Source of the DNA: Adlercreutzia hattorii
GTDB lineage: Bacteria > Actinomycetota > Coriobacteriia > Coriobacteriales > Eggerthellaceae
Assembly: GCF_011405655.1 (NCBI RefSeq)
Contig: NZ_AP022829.1
Span: 1,101,001 to 1,165,000 of the forward strand
Length of the DNA stretch: 64,000 bases
Direction: 5' to 3'
The position numbers and the translations under genes were made by a program. Of the stretch, positions 15,012 through 25,323 are shown piece by piece. Numbering within the stretch: position 1 is the stretch's first letter; every line of letters begins with the position of its first letter. Under the pieces are notes generated by a model that saw only the letters and a program-made list of their open reading frames with translations, ran no database searches and was not told the origin of the DNA.

Positions 15012-16202
15012 ATGTTGAAGGCCATCGAGATCAAGCCGGACGTGTTCTGGGTGGGCGGCATCGATTGGAACGAGCGCAACTTCCACGGCTACACCACCGA
15101 GCGCGGAAGCACCTACAACGCCTACCTCATCCTCGACGAGAAGATCACGCTCATCGACACCTGCAAGAAGCCCTTCACCGGCGAGCTCATCGAACGCATC
15201 GGCACCATCGTGGATCCGGCCTCCATCGACTATATTGTGTCCAACCATGTGGAGATGGATCATTCCGGAGGCCTTCCGGCTTTGGCTGAAATCGCTCCAA
15301 AAGCCACTATCGTCACCGGTGCGCCCAAGGGCATCCAGGGACTTCGCGCTCATTACGGGGACGGTCTTAACCTCGTGGGCATGAAGACCGGCGACACCCT
15401 CGAGATCGGAAAGCGTACGCTCGCTTTCGTGCAGACGCCCATGGTGCACTGGCCCGATTCCATGGTCACCTACGACGAGTACGACCAGATCCTGTTCTCC
15501 AACGACGCCTTCGGCCAGCACTACGCCTCCTCGAAGCGCTTCGACGACGAGGTGGGCCTGCCCGAGGTGCTCGTCCAGGCCCAGAAGTACTACGCCAACA
15601 TCGTCATGCCCTACGGTAAGAATGTGGAAGCGGCCCTGAAGGCGCTCTCCGGCCTTTCCTTCGATATGATCGCCCCGGCCCACGGCATCATCTGGCGCAG
15701 CCATGTGCCGGAGATTCTGGAGATGTACAAGAAGTGGAGCAGCGGCATTCCCGAGGAGTACGCGCTCGTGGTCTACGACTCCATGTGGCATACCACCGAG
15801 GCCATGGCCACGGAGATCACCGAGGCCTTCATCGAGATGGGCATCCCCGCGCGCCTGCTCGATTTGAAGGTGAACCACATTTCCGACATCATGGCCGAAG
15901 TGCTGAACGCGCGCTACATCGCTGTAGGCTCGCCGACGCTCAACAAGACCATGATGCCCACGGTGGCGTCGTTTCTCTGCTACATGCGGGGCTTGGCGCC
16001 GGCCGGGCGCGTGGGCATTCCCTTCGGCAGCTACGGTTGGGCGCCCATGGGCCCCAACGAGGTGTACCAGGCTCTGGAGAGCTGCAAGTTCACGCTGCCG
16101 GAAGCCCCGCTTACCCACCAATGGGTGGAAGACGAGGAGGGTCTGAATGCCCTGCATGACGCTATCGTCGACTACGTGAGTCTCTTTCACGAGAGGGCCT
16201 AA
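15012..16202 (+). CDS. Flavodiiron protein (FprA-type A flavoprotein)
   Basis: The product has 396 residues: a metallo-beta-lactamase-like diiron domain (1 to about 250) with ligands H79, E81, D83 and H84 in HVEMDHSG, then a C-terminal flavodoxin domain (about 258-396, starting VVYDSMWHTTEAMA). Such soluble enzymes reduce O2 to water or NO to N2O and protect strict anaerobes. AAGGAGAG precedes ATG 15012. It appears to be a single-gene unit without a fused rubredoxin. Confidence 0.93.
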   Translation: MLKAIEIKPDVFWVGGIDWNERNFHGYTTERGSTYNAYLILDEKITLIDTCKKPFTGELIERIGTIVDPASIDYIVSNHVEMDHSGGLPALAEIAPKATIVTGAPKGIQGLRAHYGDGLNLVGMKTGDTLEIGKRTLAFVQTPMVHWPDSMVTYDEYDQILFSNDAFGQHYASSKRFDDEVGLPEVLVQAQKYYANIVMPYGKNVEAALKALSGLSFDMIAPAHGIIWRSHVPEILEMYKKWSSGIPEEYALVVYDSMWHTTEAMATEITEAFIEMGIPARLLDLKVNHISDIMAEVLNARYIAVGSPTLNKTMMPTVASFLCYMRGLAPAGRVGIPFGSYGWAPMGPNEVYQALESCKFTLPEAPLTHQWVEDEEGLNALHDAIVDYVSLFHERA

Positions 16203-16226
16203 AGAGCAGGAACGCGAGCGAAAAAA

Positions 16227-16247
16227 GGGGCTCCCAACGGGAGCCCC
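16227..16247 (-). terminator. Intrinsic terminator of the NlpC/P60 gene
   Basis: GGGGCTCCC (16227-16235) and GGGAGCCCC (16239-16247) form a perfect stem with an AAC loop. Read on the minus strand it is followed by TTTTTT (complement of 16221-16226), so it ends the leftward hydrolase gene. It can also block the convergent flavodiiron transcript. Confidence 0.85.
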
Positions 16248-16269
16248 TTCGCTAGCTGGCAGATACGCT

Positions 16270-17439
16270 CTAATAGCGGGTATAAATCATGCCGGAATGC
16301 ACGGCGGAGATCTTCACGACGTCGCCGGTGCGCGGCGCGTGGATCATCTGGCCGTCGCCGATGTAGATGCCGCAATGGTGGTCGTTGCAGCAGATGTCGC
16401 CCGGCTTGGGGTTGGAGACGCGCGTGTAGCCCATGAAGCTGGCGGCGGTGCCCAGGCGGCTGTGACGGCCGAGCAGGCAGTAGCTCACCAGACCGGAGCA
16501 ATCGTAGGAATCCGGTCCCACGGCGCCCCAGGAATAGGGCTTGCCCAGCTCGCCGTAAGCGCGGTCGACGGCCGTGCCGCCGACGGTCTGGGGCTTCGAG
16601 TTGTTCGACGAGCCACCGCCGGAACTGGAGCCGCCGCTCGAGCTGCCGCCGGAATTGCCGCCGGAGCCGGAGCCGCCGCCCGAGTTTCCACCGGAGTTGC
16701 CGCCGGAATTGCTCTGCTGACGGCGCTCTTCCTCCTCGGCCTGGCGACGGGCCTCTTCCTCGGCCGCCTGGGCGGCAGCCAAAGCCGCAGCCTCGCGGGC
16801 GGCCTCTTCCTCGGCGAGAAGCTGAGCCGCTTCCTCGGATAGGGAGTTGTAGGTTTCCTCCATCTGGGAGACGAGGCTCTCGGCCTCCTTCTTGACGGCC
16901 TCGGCCTCCTCGGCCTTCTGGGCGGCGACGTTGCGCTGCTCCTCGTAGACGGCCTTCTCAGATTCCACCTCGGAGCGCAGGGTCTTGGTTTCCTCCACCA
17001 TGTCGGCGTCGTTCTGGTTCATATCGTTCAGGAGATCCCAGTTCGAGGCGAAGGCCTGGAACGTGGTGGCTCCCAGAAGAAGATCGAGGAACGTAGACGA
17101 GCCGGAACGGTACATGGAGCGGGCGCGGTTGCCGAGCTTGTCCTGCAGCTCGCTGATGCGCGAGGAAGCGGAATCGATGCGACCCTGAGCCTCGTCCATG
17201 CGGGCCTGGGCATCGTCGCGCTCGGTTTCAGCCGCATAGAGGGAGACCTCGGCGCGGTCGAGCTTCTCCTGCATGGCGTTGAGCTTCTCAAGTGCCGCGT
17301 TGGCCTCGGCCTGCTTCTCGGCGGCCGTGACGGCGTGAGCCTTGGCGGGCATGAGCGGGGGCAGGCACAGCGAGATGCCGAAAGCGGCCGCCGTGCCGAC
17401 GAAGGCGCGTCTGCTGAAGGGACGTGTATGCTCACTCAT
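16270..17439 (-). CDS. Secreted NlpC/P60 peptidoglycan endopeptidase with coiled-coil N-terminus
   Basis: The protein has 389 residues. ATG 17439 is preceded by AGGAGG and followed by a Tat-like signal (RRAFVG, hydrophobic stretch, AKAHA). A long alpha-helical coiled coil (about 35-230) resembles the regulatory region of RipA/CwlO-type hydrolases. A Gly/Ser/Asn-rich linker leads to the C-terminal NlpC/P60 domain with Cys314 (YDCSG), His355 (HCGIYIG) and His367 (HAPRTGD) as the likely catalytic triad. It should cut stem peptides during cell separation, probably activated by an FtsEX-like partner elsewhere. Confidence 0.9.
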   Translation of the reverse strand: MSEHTRPFSRRAFVGTAAAFGISLCLPPLMPAKAHAVTAAEKQAEANAALEKLNAMQEKLDRAEVSLYAAETERDDAQARMDEAQGRIDSASSRISELQDKLGNRARSMYRSGSSTFLDLLLGATTFQAFASNWDLLNDMNQNDADMVEETKTLRSEVESEKAVYEEQRNVAAQKAEEAEAVKKEAESLVSQMEETYNSLSEEAAQLLAEEEAAREAAALAAAQAAEEEARRQAEEEERRQQSNSGGNSGGNSGGGSGSGGNSGGSSSGGSSSGGGSSNNSKPQTVGGTAVDRAYGELGKPYSWGAVGPDSYDCSGLVSYCLLGRHSRLGTAASFMGYTRVSNPKPGDICCNDHHCGIYIGDGQMIHAPRTGDVVKISAVHSGMIYTRY

Positions 17440-17764
17440 ATAAAAGTATCCTCCTGGTTGAGCATCTGGTGCGTTGGGGCAAACTAGCTTCGTATCATAG
17501 CACGGATGGCGCCTCTTCACGACCCCCACAGAAGGGATTCACAAGCCGACCTCAGCCCATCCGCGCGGGAATTCGCGCCGTTCGCGGCCGAAAAAAATCA
17601 TGAGTGAAGGAGGGTTTCCATACCTTGGGGGAGAGGTGCGCTTTCTCATCCAACATATGGTGTCCAAGTGTCTCTTTATATAGTAAGAAGAAAAGACGGT
17701 CGCCGGGTTCCTCGTTCGAGGTTGGGGAGGAATCGTGGAGACACGCCCGGGGGCGTGTAAATGG
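17440..17764. other. Intergenic region, no gene
   Basis: This gap separates the leftward hydrolase gene from the rightward tRNA/tuf operon. A leftward -10-like TATGAT is seen at 17494-17499 (minus strand), plausible for the hydrolase, but no good -35 is visible. The part 17540-17760 shows no credible ORF, known RNA or strong repeat. Confidence 0.5.
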
Positions 17765-17793
17765 TTGACACGCTTGTTGCCGTAGCGTATTAT
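17765..17793 (+). promoter_or_regulatory. Strong sigma70-type promoter of the tRNA-tuf operon
   Basis: TTGACA (17765-17770) and TATTAT (17788-17793) are separated by exactly 17 bases. It is the best promoter match in the window and lies 80 bases before the first tRNA, as expected for a stable RNA and tuf operon. Confidence 0.85.
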
Positions 17794-17872
17794 TCCGTTC
17801 GCTCGCTTTTCGCGGAACAACGCGAAAGACGGGTGGCAGCTTGAAAAGTACACATGAATTAAGCGCCGAAAT

Positions 17873-17957
17873 GGGCGTGTGCCCGAGTGGTTAAAGGGGA
17901 CGGGCTGTAAACCCGTTGGTTATGCCTACCTAGGTTCGAATCCTAGCGCGCCCACCA
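17873..17957 (+). tRNA. tRNA-Tyr (anticodon GTA)
   Basis: The 85-base class II tRNA has an acceptor stem GGGCGTG pairing with CGCGCCC, a CTGTAAA anticodon loop, a long variable arm, a T-arm GGTTCGAATCC and an encoded CCA. It is first in the tRNA-tuf operon. Confidence 0.95.
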
Positions 17958-17962
17958 TTTCT

Positions 17963-18038
17963 GCCTGTGTAGCTCAGTCGGTAGAGCACTTCGTTGGTAA
18001 CGAAGAGGTCACCGGTTCAAGTCCGGTCGCAGGCTCCA
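17963..18038 (+). tRNA. tRNA-Thr (anticodon GGT)
   Basis: The 76-base cloverleaf has acceptor stem GCCTGTG pairing with CGCAGGC (one G-T pair), anticodon loop TTGGTAA, T-arm GGTTCAAGTCC and an encoded CCA. It lies five bases after tRNA-Tyr. Confidence 0.95.
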
Positions 18039-18041
18039 CTT

Positions 18042-18118
18042 GGCGGTGTAGCTCAGTTGGTCAGAGCACACGGTTCATACCCGTGGCGTCACTGGTTCAA
18101 ATCCAGTCACCGCTACCA
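18042..18118 (+). tRNA. tRNA-Met (anticodon CAT, elongator type)
   Basis: The 77-base cloverleaf has acceptor stem GGCGGTG pairing with CACCGCT, anticodon loop TTCATAC and an encoded CCA. The first acceptor pair is G-T and the anticodon stem lacks the three G-C pairs of initiator tRNA, so I call it elongator tRNA-Met. Confidence 0.9.
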
Positions 18119-18198
18119 TTTAGATTTACCGCGTCCTTTCTGGGCGCGTTTATTTTGTTGCAATTCGTTTCGCAATCACCCTTGAAGGAGGATGAAAC

Positions 18199-19401
<1,203 letters not shown>

Positions 19402-19424
19402 GTCCTTCTTACTGAGTGATTTCG

Positions 19425-19454
19425 CGGGGCCTGTCTTTTGCGAGGCAGGCCCCG
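19425..19454 (+). terminator. GC-rich hairpin after tuf
   Basis: CGGGGCCTG (19425-19433) pairs with CAGGCCCCG (19446-19454). No T-tract follows, so it may attenuate or protect tuf mRNA rather than end transcription before rpmG. Confidence 0.45.
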
Positions 19455-19516
19455 CCCCCTGCGCTTCATGTGTATGATCAACCCTGCGTTTCGCTTTATA
19501 GGTAAAAGGAGAATTC

Positions 19517-19666
19517 ATGCGTACTCTGGTCACTCTGGCCTGCACCGAGTGCAAGCGCCGCAACTACACGACCAAGAAGAACAAGCAGAACAATCCTGAC
19601 CGCATCGAGCTCAAGAAGTACTGCAAGTGGTGCAACGCCCACACGGTGCACAAAGAGACCCGATAA
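19517..19666 (+). CDS. rpmG: 50S ribosomal protein L33
   Basis: This is a 49-residue protein starting at ATG 19517 after AAAAGGAG. Two CxxC pairs (CTEC and CKWC) mark the zinc-binding form of L33. It lies between tuf and tRNA-Trp, which is the usual position beside secE in actinobacteria and Firmicutes. Confidence 0.95.
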   Translation: MRTLVTLACTECKRRNYTTKKNKQNNPDRIELKKYCKWCNAHTVHKETR

Positions 19667-19689
19667 GAGGTTAAGGAAGAAACAGGCAT

Positions 19690-19766
19690 AGGCCAGTAGC
19701 TCCAATTGGTAGAGCGGCGGTCTCCAAAACCGCATGTTGGGGGTTCGAGTCCCTCCTGGCCTGCCA
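19690..19766 (+). tRNA. tRNA-Trp (anticodon CCA)
   Basis: The 77-base cloverleaf has acceptor stem AGGCCAG pairing with CTGGCCT, anticodon loop CTCCAAA, T-arm GGTTCGAGTCC and an encoded CCA. Its place before secE is conserved in many bacteria. Confidence 0.95.
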
Positions 19767-19779
19767 GCTTGTTTTCGTG

Positions 19780-19802
19780 AGCAGCCTAGAGGCTGCTTTT
19801 TT
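19780..19802 (+). terminator. Intrinsic terminator between tRNA-Trp and secE
   Basis: AGCAGCC and GGCTGCT flank a short TAGA loop and are followed by TTTTTT up to 19802. It ends only 35 bases before secE, so secE-nusG expression would need readthrough or a promoter within this small gap. Confidence 0.7.
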
Positions 19803-19837
19803 GGCGATTAGACAAGAGACTTTCCATAAGGAATTCC

Positions 19838-20239
19838 ATGGCAAAGAAATCCAAGACACAGAAGGCCAAGGCCTCCGCCGCCCGTCAGCAGCGCAAGGCC
19901 AACCGCGAGCTGGAAGAGCAGAGCCCGACCCCCGTTGCCGAGGCGACGGAGGAGAAGAAGGGCGGCCTGTTCAAGAAGGGCTCCGAGGACAAGTCTGCGT
20001 CTTCCAACGATACCGCGAAGTCCTCCAAGAAGGAGGACAAGCCGAAGAAGAAGCGCTTCCAGTTCTTCCGCGACGTGAAGTCCGAGATGAAGCGCGTGAC
20101 GTGGCCGACCCGCACCGATGTGCTCCGCTGGAGCGGCGTCGTGGTGGTGGCCCTGCTGTTTTTCGGTATCTTCGTGGCGTTGCTGGATAACGTGATTATC
20201 ACGCCGCTGCTCGTGTTCATCTCTGGGATTGGGGCGTAA
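19838..20239 (+). CDS. secE: Preprotein translocase subunit SecE
   Basis: The protein has 133 residues. The conserved SecE core is at the C-terminus: an amphipathic helix (FFRDVKSEMKRVTWPTRTDV) followed by one membrane segment (about 103-130). The first 75 residues are a charged, lysine/alanine-rich cytosolic extension that is longer than in most single-TM SecE proteins. It stabilises SecY in the Sec channel. It is followed by nusG after three bases. Confidence 0.95.
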   Translation: MAKKSKTQKAKASAARQQRKANRELEEQSPTPVAEATEEKKGGLFKKGSEDKSASSNDTAKSSKKEDKPKKKRFQFFRDVKSEMKRVTWPTRTDVLRWSGVVVVALLFFGIFVALLDNVIITPLLVFISGIGA

Positions 20240-20242
20240 TCG

Positions 20243-20773
20243 ATGGCTAAGAAATGGTACGTGCTGCACACCTACTCGGGCTACGAGAACAAGGTGAAGT
20301 CGAATCTCGAGCAGCGCATCGAGGCCATGGGTCTCGAGAACAACGTCTTCGGCATCGAGATCCCCACGGAGATGGTCACCGAGATCAAGGAGGGTGGCCG
20401 TCGCGTGGAGAGCGAGAAGAAGGTGTTCCCGGGCTACGTGCTCGTCCGCATGGAGCTGGACGACCGCAGCTGGGCCGCTGTTCGCAACACGCCGGGCGTC
20501 ACCGGTTTCGTGGGCAGCCAGGGCAACCCCCAGGCGCTGACCCGCGACGAATACAACAAGATCATGAAGCGCACGAGCCGCGAGGCTCCGAAGAAGACCT
20601 CCACGAACCTCGAGGTCGGCCAGTCGGTGAAGGTGACCCACGGTCCTCTCGCCGAGTTCGACGGCACGATTTCCGAGGTCATGCCCGACGCGGGCAAGGT
20701 CAAGGTCATGGTCTCCATCTTCGGCCGCGAGACCCCCGTCGAGCTTTCCTTCGACCAGGTGGCCAAGATCTAA
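20243..20773 (+). CDS. nusG: Transcription termination/antitermination factor NusG
   Basis: The 176-residue protein has an N-terminal NGN domain ([21 protein letters not shown], then [16 protein letters not shown]) and a C-terminal KOW domain ([21 protein letters not shown]). It binds RNA polymerase and modulates pausing and Rho action. It is coupled tightly to secE and followed by rplK. Confidence 0.97.
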   Translation: MAKKWYVLHTYSGYENKVKSNLEQRIEAMGLENNVFGIEIPTEMVTEIKEGGRRVESEKKVFPGYVLVRMELDDRSWAAVRNTPGVTGFVGSQGNPQALTRDEYNKIMKRTSREAPKKTSTNLEVGQSVKVTHGPLAEFDGTISEVMPDAGKVKVMVSIFGRETPVELSFDQVAKI

Positions 20774-20887
20774 TTTTGCAAGCACTTTGACTCGATCGTC
20801 GCGCCCGCGTGGACCGGGGCTTCTCGCGGCCTTCGAGTTTTGAGTGATAGAGAAGTAAACGTCGATTCATCTGAAAGGTAGTCACAG

Positions 20888-21385
20888 ATGGCTGACAAGA
20901 AAGTCACTGGATTTGTAAAGCTGCAAATCCCCGCCGGCGCTGCCAATCCGGCCCCGCCGGTAGGCCCGGCCCTCGGCGCCCAGGGCGTCAACATCATGCA
21001 GTTCTGCCAGGCGTTCAACGCCCAGACGCAGGACCAGGCCGGCACCATCATCCCGGTCGAGATCACGGTGTACGAGGACAAGTCCTTCACCTTCGTGTGC
21101 AAGACCCCTCCCGCGGCCGTGCTCATCAAGGAGAAGCTCGGCATCAAGAGCGGCGCCGCCATTCCGCAGATTCAGGTGGCCGGCACGCTGACCGAGGATC
21201 AGCTCCGCGAGATCGCTGAGATCAAGATGCCCGACCTGAACGCCAACGACATCGAGGCGGCCATGGAGATCGTGGCCGGCACCGCCCGCTCCATGGGCGT
21301 GCGCATCGAGGGTCGCGAGATGAAGAAGAAGTACGTGCCCAGCCGCAAGGTTGCCGCGATGCTTCAGGGCAAGGCCGTCGACTAA
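20888..21385 (+). CDS. rplK: 50S ribosomal protein L11
   Basis: The product has 165 residues. The [22 protein letters not shown] region and the rRNA-binding C-terminal domain are typical of L11. The usual length is about 141, and here about 24 extra residues rich in Lys/Arg ([14 protein letters not shown]...) follow the normal end. It forms the base of the GTPase stalk. ATG 20888 is preceded by GAAAGGTAG. Confidence 0.96.
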   Translation: MADKKVTGFVKLQIPAGAANPAPPVGPALGAQGVNIMQFCQAFNAQTQDQAGTIIPVEITVYEDKSFTFVCKTPPAAVLIKEKLGIKSGAAIPQIQVAGTLTEDQLREIAEIKMPDLNANDIEAAMEIVAGTARSMGVRIEGREMKKKYVPSRKVAAMLQGKAVD

Positions 21386-21443
21386 GTTTGATTCAACAGT
21401 GGAAGGGTGAGAAGCGCCCGCCATTACCACGAAAGGAAATGCA

Positions 21444-22154
21444 ATGACTAAGCACGGAAAGAAGTACGTTGAGGCCGAGAAGCAGATTCCGGCCGAGCCG
21501 GTGAGCCCGCTCGCCGCTATGAAGCTGCTGAAGGAGATCTCCGTGGCCAACTTCGACGAGACGGTGACCGGCGACTTCCGCCTGGGCATCGATACCCGTC
21601 AGGCCGACCAGCAGCTGCGCGGCACCGTGAGCCTGCCCAACGGCTCCGGCAAGACCGTCCGCGTGGCCGTCTTCGCCGAGGGCGCCGCTGCCCAGGCCGC
21701 CGAGGAGGCCGGTGCCGACATCGTGGGCACCGACGAGCTCATGCAGCAGATTCAGGCCGGCGAGTTCAACTTCGACGCCGCTGTGGCCACGCCCGATCAG
21801 ATGGGCAAGGTCGGCCGTCTCGGCAAGATCCTCGGCCCCCGCGGTCTCATGCCCAACCCGAAGCTCGGCACCGTCACCAACGATGTGGCGAAGGCCATCA
21901 AGGAGCTCAAGGGCGGCCGCGTGGAGTACCGCGCCGACCGTTACGGCATCGCGCACGTCGTCCTCGGCAAGGTGAGCTTCACCCCCGAGCAGCTCGCCGA
22001 GAACTACGGCGCTGTCTACGACGAGATCCTGCGCATGAAGCCCGCCGCGGCCAAGGGCAAGTACGTCAAGTCCATCACCGTGTCCGGCACCATGACTCCC
22101 GGTGTTTCCGTGGACTCCTCTGTGACCCGCGCCTACACCGAGTCCGCCGAGTAA
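21444..22154 (+). CDS. rplA: 50S ribosomal protein L1
   Basis: The 236-residue protein has the L1 signature region [15 protein letters not shown]. It binds 23S rRNA at the stalk near the E site and usually autoregulates its operon by binding the leader. It is the last gene of this block: rplJ and rplL, which normally follow, are absent here. A strong terminator lies 26 bases downstream. Confidence 0.97.
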   Translation: MTKHGKKYVEAEKQIPAEPVSPLAAMKLLKEISVANFDETVTGDFRLGIDTRQADQQLRGTVSLPNGSGKTVRVAVFAEGAAAQAAEEAGADIVGTDELMQQIQAGEFNFDAAVATPDQMGKVGRLGKILGPRGLMPNPKLGTVTNDVAKAIKELKGGRVEYRADRYGIAHVVLGKVSFTPEQLAENYGAVYDEILRMKPAAAKGKYVKSITVSGTMTPGVSVDSSVTRAYTESAE

Positions 22155-22180
22155 ATCGACGATTCTCTATCGAAGAGCAA

Positions 22181-22206
22181 GGGCCCCGCTTCGGCGGGGC
22201 CCTTTT
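22181..22206 (+). terminator. Intrinsic terminator with UUCG loop after rplA
   Basis: GGGCCCCGC, TTCG, GCGGGGCCC and TTTT give a perfect nine-pair stem capped by a stable UUCG tetraloop. It ends the ribosomal protein operon just before the convergent nadK stop. Confidence 0.9.
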
Positions 22207-22210
22207 GCGT

Positions 22211-23239
22211 TTACTCCCCGAAGAAGTCCTTGCTGATGCGGTCGTAGAAGGAGGCGCCGTCGGCGCGCAGGAGCGTGACGTCGAAGGGCGCGCACTGCAC
22301 GTAGATCTTCCGCAGGGGCGCATCGAAGGGGACGATGTCGCCGTCGACGAACAGCGTCGCCTCGCGGAACTCGTCGGTGTCGTCGAAACCTACCTCGATA
22401 ACGTCGCTGGCATCGGTGACCACGGCGCGGGAACGCAGGGTATGGGGAGCGAGCGGCACGGCGATCATGCCCTTGAAGCCGGGGGAGACCAAAGGGCCGC
22501 CGGCTGAGAGTGCGTAGGCCGTCGAGCCGGTGGCCGTGGAGACGACGAGGCCGTCGCCGCGCATGCGGGCCACGTCCACCCCCGAGACGTTCAGGGTCAG
22601 CTCGATGATGCGTCCCATGGCGCCGCGGGTGATGGCCGCCTCGTTCAGGGCGAAGAACTGCCGTGCGCCGGAGAGCCCCCGACCGTTGACGCCGAAGCGA
22701 CCCGGGATGGGCGTCCAGGGGGCGCTGTCGGTCTTCCCGGGCTTGCGAACCGAAGGAGGGGTGGCGGCGTTCGGCTCCGCGTTCACGTCGGGCATGTCCC
22801 AGGCGGCGCCTTCTCCGGCCCTGTTCGCCTCCCCGTAGGGATCGTGCTCGCCTTCGCAAACCACCTCGATGGAGAGAATGCTGCGGCGCTCGGCGCGCAA
22901 GTCGCCGGCCAGAGCCTCGGCCACGAGCGGCACCACGCCATCGGTGTCGGCATTGGCGAGAAACCCCAGTCGTCCGAAGTTGATGGGCAGGATGGGAACC
23001 TGGCGGTCATGGAGCAGGTGCACGGTATGCAGCACGGTGCCGTCGCCGCCGAGCACGACGACCAGCGCCAGCTGCCCCGGCAGTTGCGCGCGCACCTCAC
23101 GGCGCCCTTGGTCGGTGCCAAGCGACGAGGAATCGACGAGCAGCGCCTCGATTCCCTGGCTCGTAAGATAGGCGGTGAGCAGCAGCGAGGCGTCGACAGC
23201 TTGCGGGTTGGAGTTATTGCGTACGACAAGTATGTGCAT
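22211..23239 (-). CDS. nadK: NAD kinase
   Basis: This is a 342-residue enzyme that phosphorylates NAD to NADP. The GGDGT motif is at 64-68 and the NE motif at about 199-200, followed by the substrate region GDGLVVSTATGSTAYALSAGG. About 55 residues between roughly 131 and 185 (Pro, Ala, Asn and acidic residues) form a low-complexity insertion not present in standard NadK proteins of about 290 residues. ATG 23239 is divergent from murJ, with 66 bases between them. Confidence 0.93.
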   Translation of the reverse strand: MHILVVRNNSNPQAVDASLLLTAYLTSQGIEALLVDSSSLGTDQGRREVRAQLPGQLALVVVLGGDGTVLHTVHLLHDRQVPILPINFGRLGFLANADTDGVVPLVAEALAGDLRAERRSILSIEVVCEGEHDPYGEANRAGEGAAWDMPDVNAEPNAATPPSVRKPGKTDSAPWTPIPGRFGVNGRGLSGARQFFALNEAAITRGAMGRIIELTLNVSGVDVARMRGDGLVVSTATGSTAYALSAGGPLVSPGFKGMIAVPLAPHTLRSRAVVTDASDVIEVGFDDTDEFREATLFVDGDIVPFDAPLRKIYVQCAPFDVTLLRADGASFYDRISKDFFGE

Positions 23240-23305
23240 GGGGCTCTGCTTTCCGAGTTTGCTATGATGGATGAATTATACCGCTCATCATCGAAGAGTT
23301 CGCCC

Positions 23306-25237
23306 ATGTCCGACAAGCTCCAACGAGCCCGTCATATACGCTCGAATCCGCCCGACCCGACGGATAGGAATGCTGCGCCTCGCAACAACCCGCGGGCGAA
23401 CGCCGAGGCGCGCATTCCCGCCCGCGGTCGCCATCGCGGCGTGGACAAGACGCTTCTGCGTCCTCCGACCGACCCGGGCGCCACGGGGCTCATCCCCGTC
23501 GTCGGCTCCCATGCGGGCCTCGACCGCACCATCCCCGGCGCCACGTCCGAGGCGTCCATCCGCCAGCAGAAGGTGATCGTCGCCGAGGCCGCCGAGGCCG
23601 AGGCTGCGGGCCGTGGTGGCGCGAGCGCCGGCAAGCTGTCGGCCGAATCGGTGGGGGCGAGCGCGGCCCTCATCTCCATCTGTGTCATCATCTCCCGCAT
23701 CACTGGCTTCGCCCGCACCTGGGCCATGGCCTTCGCGTTGGGCTCCACCTTCGTCTCCAGCTCCTACCAGGTGGCCAACAACCTGCCGAACATGCTCTAC
23801 GAGCTGGTCATGGGCGGCATGCTCATCACGGCGTTTCTACCGGTGTACCTCTCGGTGAAAAAGCAGCTCGGCGACAGGCGGGGCAACGAGTACGCATCGA
23901 ATCTGCTCACCATCGTCGTGGTGCTGCTCGCTATCGTCTCGGTGCTCTGCATGGTGTTCGCCGGGCAGATCATCTACACCCAGAGCTTCTACTCGAACCA
24001 GGACGAGATGGCGCTGGCGGTGTTCTTCTTCCAGTTCTTCTCCATCCAGATTGTCTTCTACGGCGCCTCCTCCATTGTGTCGGGCCTTCTGAACGCGAAC
24101 CGCGAATATTTTTGGTCCTCCTTCGCACCGGTGTTCAACAACCTCATCGTCATCGCCTCGTTCATCCTATACGCCGTCATCGCCCAGACCGATCAGAACC
24201 TGGCCTTTCTCGCCATCGCCATCGGCAACCCCCTCGGCGTCTTCATGCAGATGGCCTTCCAGATTCCCGCGCTCAAGAAGGTGGGCATCCGCCTGCGCCC
24301 CCGCATCGACTGGCGCGATCCGGCGCTGGTCGACACGCTGCGCCTCGGCGCGCCCGCGGTGTTCGTCACGGTGTGCTCGTTCGCCACGGTGTCGGCCCAG
24401 AACGCCGCCTCCTACGTGTTCGCGGACAACGGCCCTTCGGTCATCGCCTACGCACGGCTGTGGTTCACGTTCCCGTACTCGTTCCTCGCAGTGCCCGTGA
24501 CCACCACGCTGTTCACGGAGCTGTCGGACATGCAGGCCGATGGGAACACCCGCGGTGTCATCGCGGGCATCATCGACGGCACGCGGCAGATTCTCTTCCT
24601 CATGATCCCCATGGCGCTCTACCTCATGGTGTTCGCGACACCGCTCGTGACGCTGTACCATATCGGCGCGTTCACCGCCGATGCCATAGGCGAGATCGCG
24701 AGCTATCTGGCCGTCATGGCCGTGGCGCTGCCGTTCTACGGGGTGAACGCCTACTTGAACAAGATATTCAGCTCCATTCGGCGCATGGGAGTCTTCTCGG
24801 TCATCAACTTTGCGGCGGTGGCGGCCCAGGTGGCGGTCACGCTGGGGGCGGCCTGGGCTTACCAGCAGGGACTGGACGTCACGTTGGAGTCCATTGCGGC
24901 CTCGACCATCGTCTCCTACGTTATCGGCGACGTAATCGCCTTCGCGTACCTGCGGCGGCATTTCGGGCCCATGGGGCTCGGCGCGGTGATGCGCTCGTTT
25001 ATCGTGGCGCTCGCCCTGGGCGGCGCCGGAGCCGTGGTGGGCTACGGGGTGCTCGTGGGGCTCACGCTCGGCTTCGGGCCCATGGACGGCAGCGTCGTCC
25101 GCGCCTTCGCCTACGTGGTTGCCGGCGGGTGCGCGGCTCTCGTCGTGACGTTCGGCCCCGCCGTGCGCGGCGACTGGCCCGAGGCGTCCTTCATTTCGGG
25201 CGCCGTCCGCAAAGTCGCCCGGAAGCTGAGGCGATAA
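23306..25237 (+). CDS. murJ: Lipid II flippase MurJ with cytosolic N-terminal extension
   Basis: The protein has 643 residues. After about 110 hydrophilic, Arg/Pro/Ala-rich residues come about 14 membrane segments, with ITGFARTWAMAFALG and YQVANNLPNMLYELVMGGMLITAFLPVYL as the family signature. It moves lipid-linked peptidoglycan precursor across the membrane. I prefer ATG 23306; an in-frame ATG pair at 23264 and 23267 overlaps a TATGAT -10-like site. The extension could be a regulatory region, as mycobacterial MurJ also carries extra cytosolic domains, but I see no known fold in it. Confidence 0.9.
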   Translation: MSDKLQRARHIRSNPPDPTDRNAAPRNNPRANAEARIPARGRHRGVDKTLLRPPTDPGATGLIPVVGSHAGLDRTIPGATSEASIRQQKVIVAEAAEAEAAGRGGASAGKLSAESVGASAALISICVIISRITGFARTWAMAFALGSTFVSSSYQVANNLPNMLYELVMGGMLITAFLPVYLSVKKQLGDRRGNEYASNLLTIVVVLLAIVSVLCMVFAGQIIYTQSFYSNQDEMALAVFFFQFFSIQIVFYGASSIVSGLLNANREYFWSSFAPVFNNLIVIASFILYAVIAQTDQNLAFLAIAIGNPLGVFMQMAFQIPALKKVGIRLRPRIDWRDPALVDTLRLGAPAVFVTVCSFATVSAQNAASYVFADNGPSVIAYARLWFTFPYSFLAVPVTTTLFTELSDMQADGNTRGVIAGIIDGTRQILFLMIPMALYLMVFATPLVTLYHIGAFTADAIGEIASYLAVMAVALPFYGVNAYLNKIFSSIRRMGVFSVINFAAVAAQVAVTLGAAWAYQQGLDVTLESIAASTIVSYVIGDVIAFAYLRRHFGPMGLGAVMRSFIVALALGGAGAVVGYGVLVGLTLGFGPMDGSVVRAFAYVVAGGCAALVVTFGPAVRGDWPEASFISGAVRKVARKLRR

Positions 25238-25323
25238 CGCGACGCGTCCGCGCGCACGGTGCGCGCCGTGCGAGGTCGCAGGGCCTCGGGCAGATAAGAT
25301 CAGCAAGCAGAAAGCGTGATTCC

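Noticed and set aside
20787-20815. TTGACT as the -35 of a separate rplK promoter
   Set aside because: No acceptable -10 lies 15-19 bases downstream.
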